NCBI RefSeq assembly: GCF_022229005.1
Contig: NZ_JAKKFD010000035.1
Location: 1-64,000 of the forward strand
DNA length: 64,000 nt
Source of the DNA: Micromonospora trifolii
GTDB taxonomy: Bacteria > Actinomycetota > Actinomycetes > Mycobacteriales > Micromonosporaceae
Direction of reading: 5' to 3'
A program made the position numbers and the translations under genes. Shown in pieces: positions 15,863 to 23,874 of the stretch. Positions within the stretch are counted from its first letter, which is position 1, and every line of letters starts with the position of its first letter. Under the pieces are notes generated by a model. The model was not told the DNA's origin. It saw nothing but the letters and a program-made list of their open reading frames with translations, and did not search any database.

Positions 15863-17059
15863 TCAAGCCGAGGGCTCCCGCGTCTCCTGCTTGAGCACCC
15901 GGAAGGTGAGCCCGGCCCGGACGAGCCGGTCGAACAGCGCGTCACCCATCGCGGCGACCGGGGTGAGCTGCCCGGCGGTCGGTGGCAGCTCGTCGAGTGC
16001 CAGGCACAGCGCCGACTCGGCGAGCATCTTCGCCGTCTCGTCGTAGCCGGGGTCACCGCCGGCGACCTCGGTGACCACCCGCTGCCCACCGCCGGTGCCG
16101 ACGAACCGGACCCGGAACCAGGACGACGCCCGCTGCTCTGCCGTGGGCCCCTGCCCGGACGCGAGCCGGCCGAGCAGCCAGCGTCGGCTGGGCGGCAGCT
16201 TCACCAGCCCGATCAGCGCGCCGAGCCCGGCCGCCCCGGCCAGCACTGTGGGCAGCCGCTTCACAGCGGCGAAGTGCCGGTAGCGGAAGTCCGGGCCGTA
16301 CTCCGGGCGGGCCGCGGCCGAGCGGCGGACCACCTGCGGGTCGATGGTCGGCAGCGGCACGGTCCAGATGCCCAGCTCCGCCGAACGGGCGAGCCGGCCG
16401 GGCACCGCCCGAACCCGCCGGTCGGTGGGGCGCGGCTCGACCGCCCGGCGATCCCGGGCGGCCTGGCTGGCCTGCCCGGTACGGGAGAACGCGGTGAGCG
16501 CCGAGTGGTACGTGCCGGCGGAGAACCGGCCGCCGGCGCGCACGTACCCGTCCACCGTGATCGGGACGTCCGCGGGCAGCTGCTTGACGGTGAACCAGAC
16601 GCCCAGGTCGTGCGGGATGGAGTCGAAGCCGCAGGCGTGCACCAGCCGCGCGCCGGTGCGTGTCGCCTCGGCGTGGTGACGCACGTACATGCTGTCGACG
16701 AACTCCGGCTCGCCGGTGATGTCCAGATAGTCGGTGCCGGACCGGGCACAGGCCGCGACCAGCGGCTCCCCGTGGTGGACGTACGGGCCGACAGTGCTGG
16801 CCACCACCCGGGCGCTCTCCGCCACCGCCCGCAGGGAGTCGGCGTCGGTCACGTCGGCGGTGAGCAGTGGCAGATCGGCCAGCCTCGGCTCGATCGCGGC
16901 GAGCCGGTCCCGTACGGCGGCGAGGCGCTGCGGGTTGCGCCCGGCCAACGCCCAGCGCAGCTCGGCCGGCGCGTGTCGGGCCAGGTATTCGGCGGTCAGG
17001 CCGCCGGTGAACCCGGTCGCTCCGAACAGCACCACGTCGTACGTTCGCTCGCCAGTCAT
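15863..17059 (-). CDS. Saccharopine dehydrogenase-like / trans-acting enoyl reductase family protein
   Basis: A 398-aa NAD(P)-binding oxidoreductase-like protein. The N-terminal Rossmann motif VVLFGATGFTGG (9-20) is clear, as are GRNPQRL and the family motif ASTVGPYVHHG and GTDYLDITGE. The central region HACGFDSIPHDLG is typical of the mycobacterial Rv2449c/Rv2953 group, of which Rv2953 is the trans-acting enoyl reductase of phenolphthiocerol synthesis. No polyketide synthase is nearby, so a lipid role is uncertain. No proper Shine-Dalgarno precedes ATG 17059; a CAGACT hexamer 6 nt upstream suggests a leaderless start. Confidence 0.82.
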   Translation of the reverse strand: MTGERTYDVVLFGATGFTGGLTAEYLARHAPAELRWALAGRNPQRLAAVRDRLAAIEPRLADLPLLTADVTDADSLRAVAESARVVASTVGPYVHHGEPLVAACARSGTDYLDITGEPEFVDSMYVRHHAEATRTGARLVHACGFDSIPHDLGVWFTVKQLPADVPITVDGYVRAGGRFSAGTYHSALTAFSRTGQASQAARDRRAVEPRPTDRRVRAVPGRLARSAELGIWTVPLPTIDPQVVRRSAAARPEYGPDFRYRHFAAVKRLPTVLAGAAGLGALIGLVKLPPSRRWLLGRLASGQGPTAEQRASSWFRVRFVGTGGGQRVVTEVAGGDPGYDETAKMLAESALCLALDELPPTAGQLTPVAAMGDALFDRLVRAGLTFRVLKQETREPSA

Positions 17060-17109
17060 CCTCAGAGTCTGCCATTCGTGGTCGCCGATCAGCGATCACG
17101 AGGAGGCGG

Positions 17110-18258
17110 TCACGGCGTGAACACGGCGCGTACGCAGCCGTCGGCCCGGTCCCGGAACAGCGCGTACCCCTCGGGGCCCTGCGCCAACGGCAGCCGGTGG
17201 GTGGCCAGGTGTTCGGTCCGCAGCTCGTCGCGGGCCATCCGGTCCAGCAGCATCGGCACGTCCCGCAGATCCGGTCGACCGACGCCGCGCAGCGTGAGCC
17301 GCCGCTCGGTCAGCGCGCCCAGCGGGAACGCGTCGACGAACCCGCCCGCCGTGCCGAGCACCACCACCACGCCGCCCTTGCGACACGCGTGCACGGCCTC
17401 CCGCAGCGCGTCCGGTCGGTCGGCGTGCTGGCCACCGAACCGGTCGGCCCTCGACCGGGGCGGTGGCGTGCCGACCGCCACCACGCACACGTCCGGCCCG
17501 CGCCCCCCGCTGCTGTCGCGCAGCTCGGCCGCGACGTCGCTGCGGCGGTAGTCGAGCGGCTCGGCGCCGGAGTGCCGCTCGGCCATCCGCAACCGCTGCT
17601 CGTGCCGGTCCACCACCAGCACCCGGGCGGCGCCGCGCAGCACCGCAGCCCGGGCGGTCAACTGGCCCACCGCACCGGCGCCCCAGATCGCCACCACGTC
17701 ACCGGGGCGCACCGCACCCAACTCGGCGGCGAGCCACCCGGTCGGCGCCACGTCGGCGGCGAACACCGCCCGGTCGTCGTCGACGGCGTCCGGCACCCGG
17801 AAGGCGCTCACGTCGGCGTACGGCACCCGCACGTACTCGGCGTGGCCGCCCGCGAAGCCGCCCGCCGCCCGGGGCCGGCCGAAGCAGCCGGCGTCGGAGC
17901 GGGCCCAGTCGGGGTCGGCACCGGGCAGGTCGGCCTGGGCGTTGTCGCAGCAGGAGTGCAGGCCCTGGCGGCAGTACCAGCAGCCGCCGCAGGCCACGCT
18001 CGCGCCGACGACCACCCGATCGCCGGCACGGTGTCGGCGGACCCCGGGGCCGACCTCCACCACCTCGCCCAGGAACTCCGCGCCGAGCACGTCGCCGGGC
18101 CGCAGCAGCGGGTGGCGGCCGGCCAGCAGCGGCAGGTCACCTCCGCAGGTGGCGCTGCGCCGGACCCGGACGATGACGTCACGCTCGTTGCGCAGCTCCG
18201 GGTCGGGCACCTCGCGTACCGCCAGGTCGTCGGCGGCCACCCAGCACAGCGCCCTCAC
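17110..18258 (-). CDS. Zinc-dependent alcohol dehydrogenase-like protein with altered catalytic zinc site
   Basis: A 382-aa medium-chain dehydrogenase/reductase. The structural zinc motif is complete (C-GG-C-WY-C-...-C in VACGGCWYCRQGLHSCC). The Rossmann motif IWGAGAVGQLTARA marks the NAD(P) domain. The catalytic-zinc Cys is present in SATCGGD, but the usual GHE motif reads GAEFLGEV, so the zinc-binding His is replaced by Ala. The enzyme may bind zinc differently or act as a non-zinc reductase. The following gene's stop overlaps its start (18255-18258), so it is translated as part of a two-gene operon. Substrate unknown. Confidence 0.82.
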   Translation of the reverse strand: MRALCWVAADDLAVREVPDPELRNERDVIVRVRRSATCGGDLPLLAGRHPLLRPGDVLGAEFLGEVVEVGPGVRRHRAGDRVVVGASVACGGCWYCRQGLHSCCDNAQADLPGADPDWARSDAGCFGRPRAAGGFAGGHAEYVRVPYADVSAFRVPDAVDDDRAVFAADVAPTGWLAAELGAVRPGDVVAIWGAGAVGQLTARAAVLRGAARVLVVDRHEQRLRMAERHSGAEPLDYRRSDVAAELRDSSGGRGPDVCVVAVGTPPPRSRADRFGGQHADRPDALREAVHACRKGGVVVVLGTAGGFVDAFPLGALTERRLTLRGVGRPDLRDVPMLLDRMARDELRTEHLATHRLPLAQGPEGYALFRDRADGCVRAVFTP

Positions 18259-18704
18259 CCGTGGACCTCGGGGCGGTCCAGCGCGGAGCGGTCCGCGCGG
18301 AGCACCTCACCGGCCTCCACCCGTTGCTTGATCTGGCGCAGGGTCCGGCGGACCAGCAGACCCGGGTCGTCGCCGACCAGGTGCGCGGCCAGCCCGGTGG
18401 GCGGGGTGACGCCGGCCAGTGGCCGGGCGGCCAGCTCGGTGCCCCGGTCGCCGGGCGCCGGGCGCACCCGCACCTCGACAGCCCCGTCCAGGCGGCGCAG
18501 CGGCTCCGGCCAGCGGCCGTCCGGAAGCACCTGCTCCGGCGGCCGGTCGACGGTCACCACCTCCCACCGGGCCGGTCCGGCAGCGTCGCCGTCCGCGCCC
18601 GGTCGGCCACCCCGACGGGGTACGCGCAGCAACCGCGTCGCCCCGGCCAGCGCCGCGCCGCCGAGGGCGGGTCCCGCCCGCGCCAGCCGTCCCATCGGTA
18701 CCAC
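18255..18704 (-). CDS. Small hypothetical protein coupled to the dehydrogenase
   Basis: About 149 aa with a hydrophobic, Ala/Gly-rich N-terminus (residues 6-24) and a charged remainder. The segment VDRPPEQVLPDGRWPEPLRRL and the following beta-like stretch weakly resemble an SRPBCC (START-like) fold, but I do not recognise a definite family. GTG 18704 is 4 nt after GGGAGG; ATG 18695 is the alternative. The stop overlaps the dehydrogenase start (ATGA), so the two are co-translated. It is divergent from the LuxR-type regulator gene, which may control it. Confidence 0.55.
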   Translation of the reverse strand: MVPMGRLARAGPALGGAALAGATRLLRVPRRGGRPGADGDAAGPARWEVVTVDRPPEQVLPDGRWPEPLRRLDGAVEVRVRPAPGDRGTELAARPLAGVTPPTGLAAHLVGDDPGLLVRRTLRQIKQRVEAGEVLRADRSALDRPEVHG

Positions 18705-18839
18705 CCGTCCTCCCGGTCCACGTCCCCCGATCGTCTGTCGCTCCCGGGTGAAGCGCGCTCGCCCGGAAGGGGTGAACCGGCCCGTGCCGGGTAACCGCTC
18801 GCCGACCGGGGGCGGAGCGCGTGGTGGGGGTGGGGCTGG

Positions 18840-21686
18840 GTGCCGGAACAGGAACACCTACGCGTCGAACCGGCACCTGGGCCACCGCTGTTGGCGTCCC
18901 GGTTGACGCCGGCCGTGCCGCCGGAGCCGGTGGTGGCGCGGCCCCGCCTGCTGCGCCGGTTGGACGAGGGCAGCGCGGGGCCTGTCACCCTGGTGGCTGC
19001 CCCCGCAGGCTGGGGCAAGACCACACTGCTCGCCTCCTGGGTGCGGCTGGGCGGCGCGCCGCCCGACGTGGAGCCGGGCGCTGTCGTGCCGGACTCCGGC
19101 GACCTGTCGGTTTCGTCGGCTGACGACCCGGTCTCGGCGTGGATGTCGGTGGAGGCAGGCGACGACTCCGACCGGCTCTGGGCGTACCTCGCCGCGGCGT
19201 TGCGCTCGGCGACCGGGGCGACGGAGGACGGCCCGGTGCCCGACCGGCCTCCGCGCCCCGACCAACTGGAGGCGCTGGCCGCCACGCTCGCCGCCGCCGA
19301 CCGGCCGGTGCTGCTGATCCTGGACGACCTGCACCGGGTCGCCGACCCGGCGGCGTTGACCGGCCTGGAGTTCCTGCTGCGGCACGCCGGACGACGGCTC
19401 CGTCTGGTGATCGGCGCGCGGGCCGGACTGCACCTGCCACTGCACCGGCTCCGCCTCGCCGGCGAGCTGACCGAGATCGGCCCGGACGAGCTGGCGTTCA
19501 CCGACGACGAGGTGGCCGACCTGCTCACCGCCCACGCCGCAGCGCTGCCGGCGACCACAGTGCGCCGGCTGCGGGAGCGCACCGGCGGCTGGCCGGCCGC
19601 GCTGCGTATCGCCGCCCTGGCGGTACGCGGACAGCCCGACCCGGAGCGCTGGGTGGGGCAGTTCGGCGGAGACCAGCCGGAGATCGCCGGCTACCTGCAC
19701 GAGGAGGTGTTGGCGACGCTCGACCCGGCCGAGGCGGACCTGTTGCGCCGTACCGCCGTCGTCGACACCGTCTGCGCCGATTTGGCCGAGGCGCTGACCG
19801 GCCGCGCCGACGCCGGGCAGGCGTTGGCCGACCTGGCCGGGACCGGTGGTCTGCTGCACCGGGAGGACACCCGGCCGCCTTGGTACCGGTGCGAGTCCCT
19901 GCTCGCCGACCTGCTCCGCGCCGACCTGGCCCGGTTGCCCGCCGACGAACTGCGCGAGCTGCACGTCCGGGCCGCCGACTGGTACGCGGGCGACGGCCGG
20001 CCCGCCGACGGTCTGCGGCACGCCCTGGCCGCCGGCCGCTGGGACCTGGCCGGTGACCTGTTCGTCGCGCACTGGCCGGAGCTGACCCGCTACGACCGGG
20101 ACCCGGTGCACGCCCCGGCACCCGCGCCGCCGCCGGCGGAGGTGATCCGCGCCGACCCGGAGGTGGCATTGGCCTGCGCCGCCGAGCGCGCGTACGCCGG
20201 TGACCTGCCGGCCGCCAACGGTCACCTGCGGACCGCCGCCGGGCACGCCGCGGGACTGCCGGTGCCGCGCCGGGACCGGTTCCTGCGGTTGGTCACCGCG
20301 CTGGAGTTGACGGTGGCCCGGCTCGCCGACGACCGCGCTGAGGTTCGGGCCGCCGCCGCTCGCCTGCTGCGCACCCGCCCGGCGGAGGCGACGCCGACCC
20401 GGCTGCCGACCGGGGTGACCGGTTCCGCCCCGACGGCCGGTGGTGGCGGCGCCGCCGACGACCTGGACCTGCGGGCGTTCACCGGCACCGCGCTGGGGCT
20501 GGTCGAGTTGGCCGACGGGTCGCTGCCCACCGCCCGGTTCGTCCGAGCCCGGGCGGCGGCTCGTGAGGCCGGCCGACGGCGCACCGAGCTGGTCGCCGCG
20601 AGCCGGGCCGCGCTGCTGCTCGCGGTGCGCGGCGAGCTGCGGGCAGCCGAGCAGGCGGCCCGGGACGCACTCGCCATGCCGCCCTGTCGGGGCTGGTCCT
20701 GTCGGCTCGACTGCGGCCACGCGTATCTGGCTCTCGCCGTGGTGGCGCTGCTGCGCGACCAGCCCGAGGAAGCCACAGCGAACCTCGCCCTCGCCCTCCC
20801 GGCGCTCGACACGGCGGGCGGCTGGGCCGGCAACCCCGAGGTGGGCGACGACTGGTTGGCCGCCGTGTCCGACGAACCGGTGGCGGCGGCGGTGGCCGCG
20901 CTGTGCCGGGCGCAGCTTGCCCGCGACTCCGGTGACCCGGCGGCCGGTCAGCGGCTGCTCGTCCGGGCCAGGGAGGCGCTGGCCCACCGGCCGTCCGCCG
21001 CCGAGGTGACCGGTCTGCTGCGGGCCGCCGAAGCCGAACTGCGGGCCGCGCGGGGCGACCTGGACTCCGCCCGCGACCTGCTGGCCGACGCCTCTGACGA
21101 CGGTGCCGACCCGGTGCTCGCGGTGACGTTGGCGAAGGTGCAACTGCTCGCCGGCGACGCCGGCGCAGCCGGGAGGACCCTGCCGGACTGGCAGGCACCG
21201 GCCGCCACGGCCTGGCCGCTACCGGTACGCCTGGACGCCGGTCTGCTCGACGCGGTGCTGGCCGAACGCGCCGGGGACGGACGTCGGGCGGGCCGGATCC
21301 TGGAACAGACGCTGGACCTGGCCGGCCCGCAGGGCTGTCGGAGGGTCTTCACCCGCGCCGAACCACAGGTGCGGGACCTGCTGGCCGTGCACCTGGACGC
21401 GGGCACCGCGCACTTCGCCCTGGTCAGTGACCTGGTGCGAGGGGCCGGGCAGAGCACCCCCGGGCCGGCCGCCGGGCCCAGGGGCGCGCTCGACGAGCCG
21501 CTCACCGAGCGGGAGCTGACCATTTTGCGCTACCTGCAGAGCATCCTGTCCAACGTGGAGATCGCGAGCGAGTTGTCCCTCTCGGTCAACACTGTGAAGA
21601 CTCACGTCCGCAACATCTACCGCAAACTCGACGCGACCCGCCGGCGCGAGGCGGTCCGGCGGGCGCGCGAGCTGCGGCTGATCTGA
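18840..21686 (+). CDS. LuxR-family ATP-dependent regulator (MalT/LAL type)
   Basis: A 948-aa transcriptional activator of the large ATP-binding class. A STAND-type NTPase has Walker A APAGWGKTTL (around residue 58) and Walker B VLLILDDLH (around 158). It is followed by a long helical, TPR-like sensor region (about 350-870) rich in Ala and Arg. The C-terminal LuxR helix-turn-helix (about 885-945) begins LTERELTILRYLQ and includes NTVKTHVRNIYRKL. In MalT an inducer binds the TPR region, but the inducer here is unknown. GTG 18840 starts the gene. It is divergent from the dehydrogenase pair and 5 bp from the convergent DsbA-like gene. Confidence 0.88.
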   Translation: MPEQEHLRVEPAPGPPLLASRLTPAVPPEPVVARPRLLRRLDEGSAGPVTLVAAPAGWGKTTLLASWVRLGGAPPDVEPGAVVPDSGDLSVSSADDPVSAWMSVEAGDDSDRLWAYLAAALRSATGATEDGPVPDRPPRPDQLEALAATLAAADRPVLLILDDLHRVADPAALTGLEFLLRHAGRRLRLVIGARAGLHLPLHRLRLAGELTEIGPDELAFTDDEVADLLTAHAAALPATTVRRLRERTGGWPAALRIAALAVRGQPDPERWVGQFGGDQPEIAGYLHEEVLATLDPAEADLLRRTAVVDTVCADLAEALTGRADAGQALADLAGTGGLLHREDTRPPWYRCESLLADLLRADLARLPADELRELHVRAADWYAGDGRPADGLRHALAAGRWDLAGDLFVAHWPELTRYDRDPVHAPAPAPPPAEVIRADPEVALACAAERAYAGDLPAANGHLRTAAGHAAGLPVPRRDRFLRLVTALELTVARLADDRAEVRAAAARLLRTRPAEATPTRLPTGVTGSAPTAGGGGAADDLDLRAFTGTALGLVELADGSLPTARFVRARAAAREAGRRRTELVAASRAALLLAVRGELRAAEQAARDALAMPPCRGWSCRLDCGHAYLALAVVALLRDQPEEATANLALALPALDTAGGWAGNPEVGDDWLAAVSDEPVAAAVAALCRAQLARDSGDPAAGQRLLVRAREALAHRPSAAEVTGLLRAAEAELRAARGDLDSARDLLADASDDGADPVLAVTLAKVQLLAGDAGAAGRTLPDWQAPAATAWPLPVRLDAGLLDAVLAERAGDGRRAGRILEQTLDLAGPQGCRRVFTRAEPQVRDLLAVHLDAGTAHFALVSDLVRGAGQSTPGPAAGPRGALDEPLTERELTILRYLQSILSNVEIASELSLSVNTVKTHVRNIYRKLDATRRREAVRRARELRLI

Positions 21687-21691
21687 TCGGG

Positions 21692-22240
21692 TCAGGCGTT
21701 GGCGGCGGCGTCAGCGGCCGTCAGCAGGTCGGGCAGGTCATACCCGCCGTCGTGCCTGACGCCGTTGACGAACAGGGTGGGGGTGCCGTTCACCCCGCTG
21801 CGGATGCCCCCCACGAAGTCCCGGCGCACCCGGTCCGCGTGCGCACGGTTCTCCACCTCGGCGTTCAGCTCGTCCGGCGGCAACCCGACCTGCTCGACGC
21901 CGAGCGAGAGGTGCACAGGGTCGAGCTGGTCCTGATGCTCGTAGAGCCAGTCGTGCATCTCCCAGAACCGGCCCCGAACCCCGGCGGCCTCGGCCGTCTC
22001 GGCGGCCCGTTCGGCGTACGGGTGCACGTTGGCGATCGGGAAGTAGCGGTACACCAGTCGTACGGTGTCGGCCCGTTGCCGCAGCAACTCGTGCAGGTTC
22101 GGGTACGCGGCACCGCAGAACTGGCACTGGAAGTCGCCGTACTCGACGATGGTCACCGCCGCGTCGGACGGCCCCCGGATGTGGTCGTCGGTGGTCACCG
22201 GGTCTCGAAGTCGGGCGGTGACCTGCAGTGGCGTGCTCAT
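21692..22240 (-). CDS. DsbA-family thioredoxin-fold protein
   Basis: A 182-aa thioredoxin-fold protein with an active site CQFC (Cys39-Cys42) in GDFQCQFCG and a cis-proline loop GVNGTPTLF, as in DsbA/DsbG-like oxidoreductases. Unlike classical DsbA it has no signal peptide or membrane anchor, so it is probably cytoplasmic. Homologues of this short type occur beside peroxiredoxins and Na+/H+ antiporter genes. Its start overlaps the stop of the upstream peroxiredoxin (4 nt), which suggests a functional pair in thiol-based peroxide defence (inference). Confidence 0.88.
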   Translation of the reverse strand: MSTPLQVTARLRDPVTTDDHIRGPSDAAVTIVEYGDFQCQFCGAAYPNLHELLRQRADTVRLVYRYFPIANVHPYAERAAETAEAAGVRGRFWEMHDWLYEHQDQLDPVHLSLGVEQVGLPPDELNAEVENRAHADRVRRDFVGGIRSGVNGTPTLFVNGVRHDGGYDLPDLLTAADAAANA

Positions 22241-22734
22241 CCGGCCATCACCTTCCGATCGGCGGCGAGTCGGTCCAGCGCGTCGAAGATGCCGTCGGCG
22301 CCGGGGTTGACCTCGGGCGGCGACAGGTAGCTCCAGGTCACCTGCCCCGCCGGGTCCAGCACCACCAGCGCGCGGGCCGCCTCACCGTGCGGCATGTACG
22401 CGCCGTAGCTGCGGGCCACCTCGCCCTTCGGCTCGAAGTCGGCCAGCAGGGGGAACTCGATGCCCCGGCTCTCCGCGAACGCCCGGTGTGACCAGATGCC
22501 ATCCACCGACAGGCCGAGCACCACCGCCTGGTACTGGGCGAAGACGGGTGCCGCCGACTGGTAGAGCGACATCTGGTCGCCGCAGACCGGGCTCCAGTCG
22601 GCGGGGTAGAAGGCGAGCACGACCGGCCGGCCACGGAACTGCTCGGGCCCCAGCAGAGCCCCGTCCGGGGTGGCCGGCAGGGTGAAGCCGGGCGCGGTGC
22701 GTCCCGGTTGGATCAGCCCGTTCGGATCACTCAT
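22237..22734 (-). CDS. Peroxiredoxin (redoxin domain)
   Basis: A 165-aa peroxidase of the AhpC/TSA superfamily. The peroxidatic Cys51 lies in PADWSPVCGDQM, replacing the common P-x3-T-P-x-C with a Ser before Pro. It is the only cysteine, so this is a one-Cys type needing an external thiol reductant, for which the co-transcribed DsbA-like protein is a candidate. ATG 22734 is favoured over an upstream start since it begins the conserved domain (GLIQPGRTAPGFTLP). It lacks a well-placed Shine-Dalgarno; the hexamer CAGGCT ends 6 nt upstream, matching the leaderless pattern. Confidence 0.88.
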   Translation of the reverse strand: MSDPNGLIQPGRTAPGFTLPATPDGALLGPEQFRGRPVVLAFYPADWSPVCGDQMSLYQSAAPVFAQYQAVVLGLSVDGIWSHRAFAESRGIEFPLLADFEPKGEVARSYGAYMPHGEAARALVVLDPAGQVTWSYLSPPEVNPGADGIFDALDRLAADRKVMAG

Positions 22735-22748
22735 GCCACCAGCCTGCT

Positions 22749-22783
22749 CCCGGGGTGGGTGAGGCGGGCTCACCCACCCCGGG
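22749..22783. terminator. Hairpin between BON protein and peroxiredoxin genes
   Basis: Perfect 14-bp arms (22749-22762 cccggggtgggtga; 22770-22783) with a 7-nt loop. It lies downstream of the BON-protein stop on the minus strand. A second hairpin gcgcccgct-g-agcgggcgc (22802-22820) sits nearer the stop, flanked by a duplicated gcgtccgttcagcg. Together they probably end the BON transcript. Confidence 0.65.
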
Positions 22784-22830
22784 TGGTTCCGCGTCCGTTC
22801 AGCGCCCGCTGAGCGGGCGCCCGCGTCCGT

Positions 22831-23517
22831 TCAGCGCAGGACCGGGGCGACAGCGATGTGGTTCTGCACCTCCCGGATGCCCGGCGCGGACCAGGCCACC
22901 TGCTCGACCTCGGCCCGTTCGGGCATCGAGTGCACCAGCCCGGCGAGTATCGCGGTGTCGCCGTGCACCCGGACGCTGATCCGTTCGGCCTCGGTCGCTC
23001 CGGCCCGGGTGAGGGCGTCGACGATCCGGTCGGCGAGGTTGCGGGCGTCCGGCGCGGTGGCCGGTCGGACGGTGATGCCGTTGCTCACCCCGCGTACGCC
23101 GGTCAGTCGGGCCACGGCGCGTTCGGCGGCTCGGCGCTGGTACTCCCACTCGACGTCGCCGTGCAGCGTCACCCAGCCGGCCGAGACGGTGACCTGGAGC
23201 TTCTCGATGGGCACGAACGCGTCCCACTCCAGCCCGTGGCTGGCCGCTGCGGCCAGGTCGCTGTCGGCGCGCTCGGTGCCGTTGGCGAGCTGCACGGCCA
23301 CGTCGTTGGCGACGGCCCGGACCGAGGTGACCCGGTGGGCGGCCCGTTCGGCGGCCCACTTCTTGGCGTAGCTGTCCACGCGGCCGGTCAGGGTGACGAC
23401 GCCCTCGGCGACGGTCACGCCGATCTCGTGCGGCTGCACCCGCGGTTCCCAGGTCAGCTCGTCGAGCACGGCGGACTGGATGTCCTGGTCGGTGCGGTTT
23501 ATCTCCGCGATGGCCAT
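22831..23517 (-). CDS. Triple BON-domain protein
   Basis: A 228-aa soluble protein built from three BON domains (about residues 10-75, 85-150 and 160-225). Each has the characteristic V-x-x-G-x-V-T-L-x-G-x-V pattern: EGVVTLTGRVDS, AGWVTLHGDVEW and GDTAILAGLVHS. BON domains bind phospholipids or other surfaces; OsmY and mycobacterial Rv0899 are examples linked with osmotic or acid stress. Here there is no signal peptide, so a cytoplasmic or membrane-surface role is more likely. GGAGGAGGG 5 nt before ATG 23517 is a very strong ribosome-binding site, suggesting high expression. Confidence 0.85.
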   Translation of the reverse strand: MAIAEINRTDQDIQSAVLDELTWEPRVQPHEIGVTVAEGVVTLTGRVDSYAKKWAAERAAHRVTSVRAVANDVAVQLANGTERADSDLAAAASHGLEWDAFVPIEKLQVTVSAGWVTLHGDVEWEYQRRAAERAVARLTGVRGVSNGITVRPATAPDARNLADRIVDALTRAGATEAERISVRVHGDTAILAGLVHSMPERAEVEQVAWSAPGIREVQNHIAVAPVLR

Positions 23518-23874
23518 CTGTCCCTCCTCCGCTGTTCGATGGCGGACCGTGTGCTGGCCGCGGCCGGAGGTCCGCCGTGCTGCGATCCTGCCGCCGCCCC
23601 GGGTGAGTCGCCCTCGCCCGGACCGGGTGACGGCGTGGCCCGACCTGGGCGGCACGGATGGGAGGCGGGGACGAACATCGATGATGGGAGCGCTTCCAAA
23701 GCGAGCAGCTTTCGGTTACGGTAATCGCGTTCCTCGATCGCGGGAGCCGTCGCGTCGGGTGGTGGAGCCAGGGCAGCTCCGCTCGTCCCTGTCGTCGTGC
23801 TCGTCCCCCGGGCCACGGCGTCACCCAGGCGATCGACCCCGTCCCCCGGGGTTCCCTCCCGAGAGGAACCGCAG
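23518..23874. promoter_or_regulatory. Divergent BON / xyloglucanase promoter region
   Basis: A 357-bp stretch without genes. It holds a CebR-like box at 23685-23698, an A/T-richer stretch (ttcggttacggtaatcg, about 23709-23727) that may be the core promoter of the xyloglucanase gene, and a long leader of about 145 nt. I see no coding frame with normal codon bias. Confidence 0.5.
23685..23698 (+). promoter_or_regulatory. CebR-like operator
   Basis: The 14-mer TGGGAGCGCTTCCA differs at one base from the palindrome TGGGAGCGCTCCCA bound by the LacI-family repressor CebR, which is released by cello-oligosaccharides. It lies 177 bp upstream of the GH74 start. No cebR gene is in the window, so regulation would be in trans. 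Confidence 0.7.
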
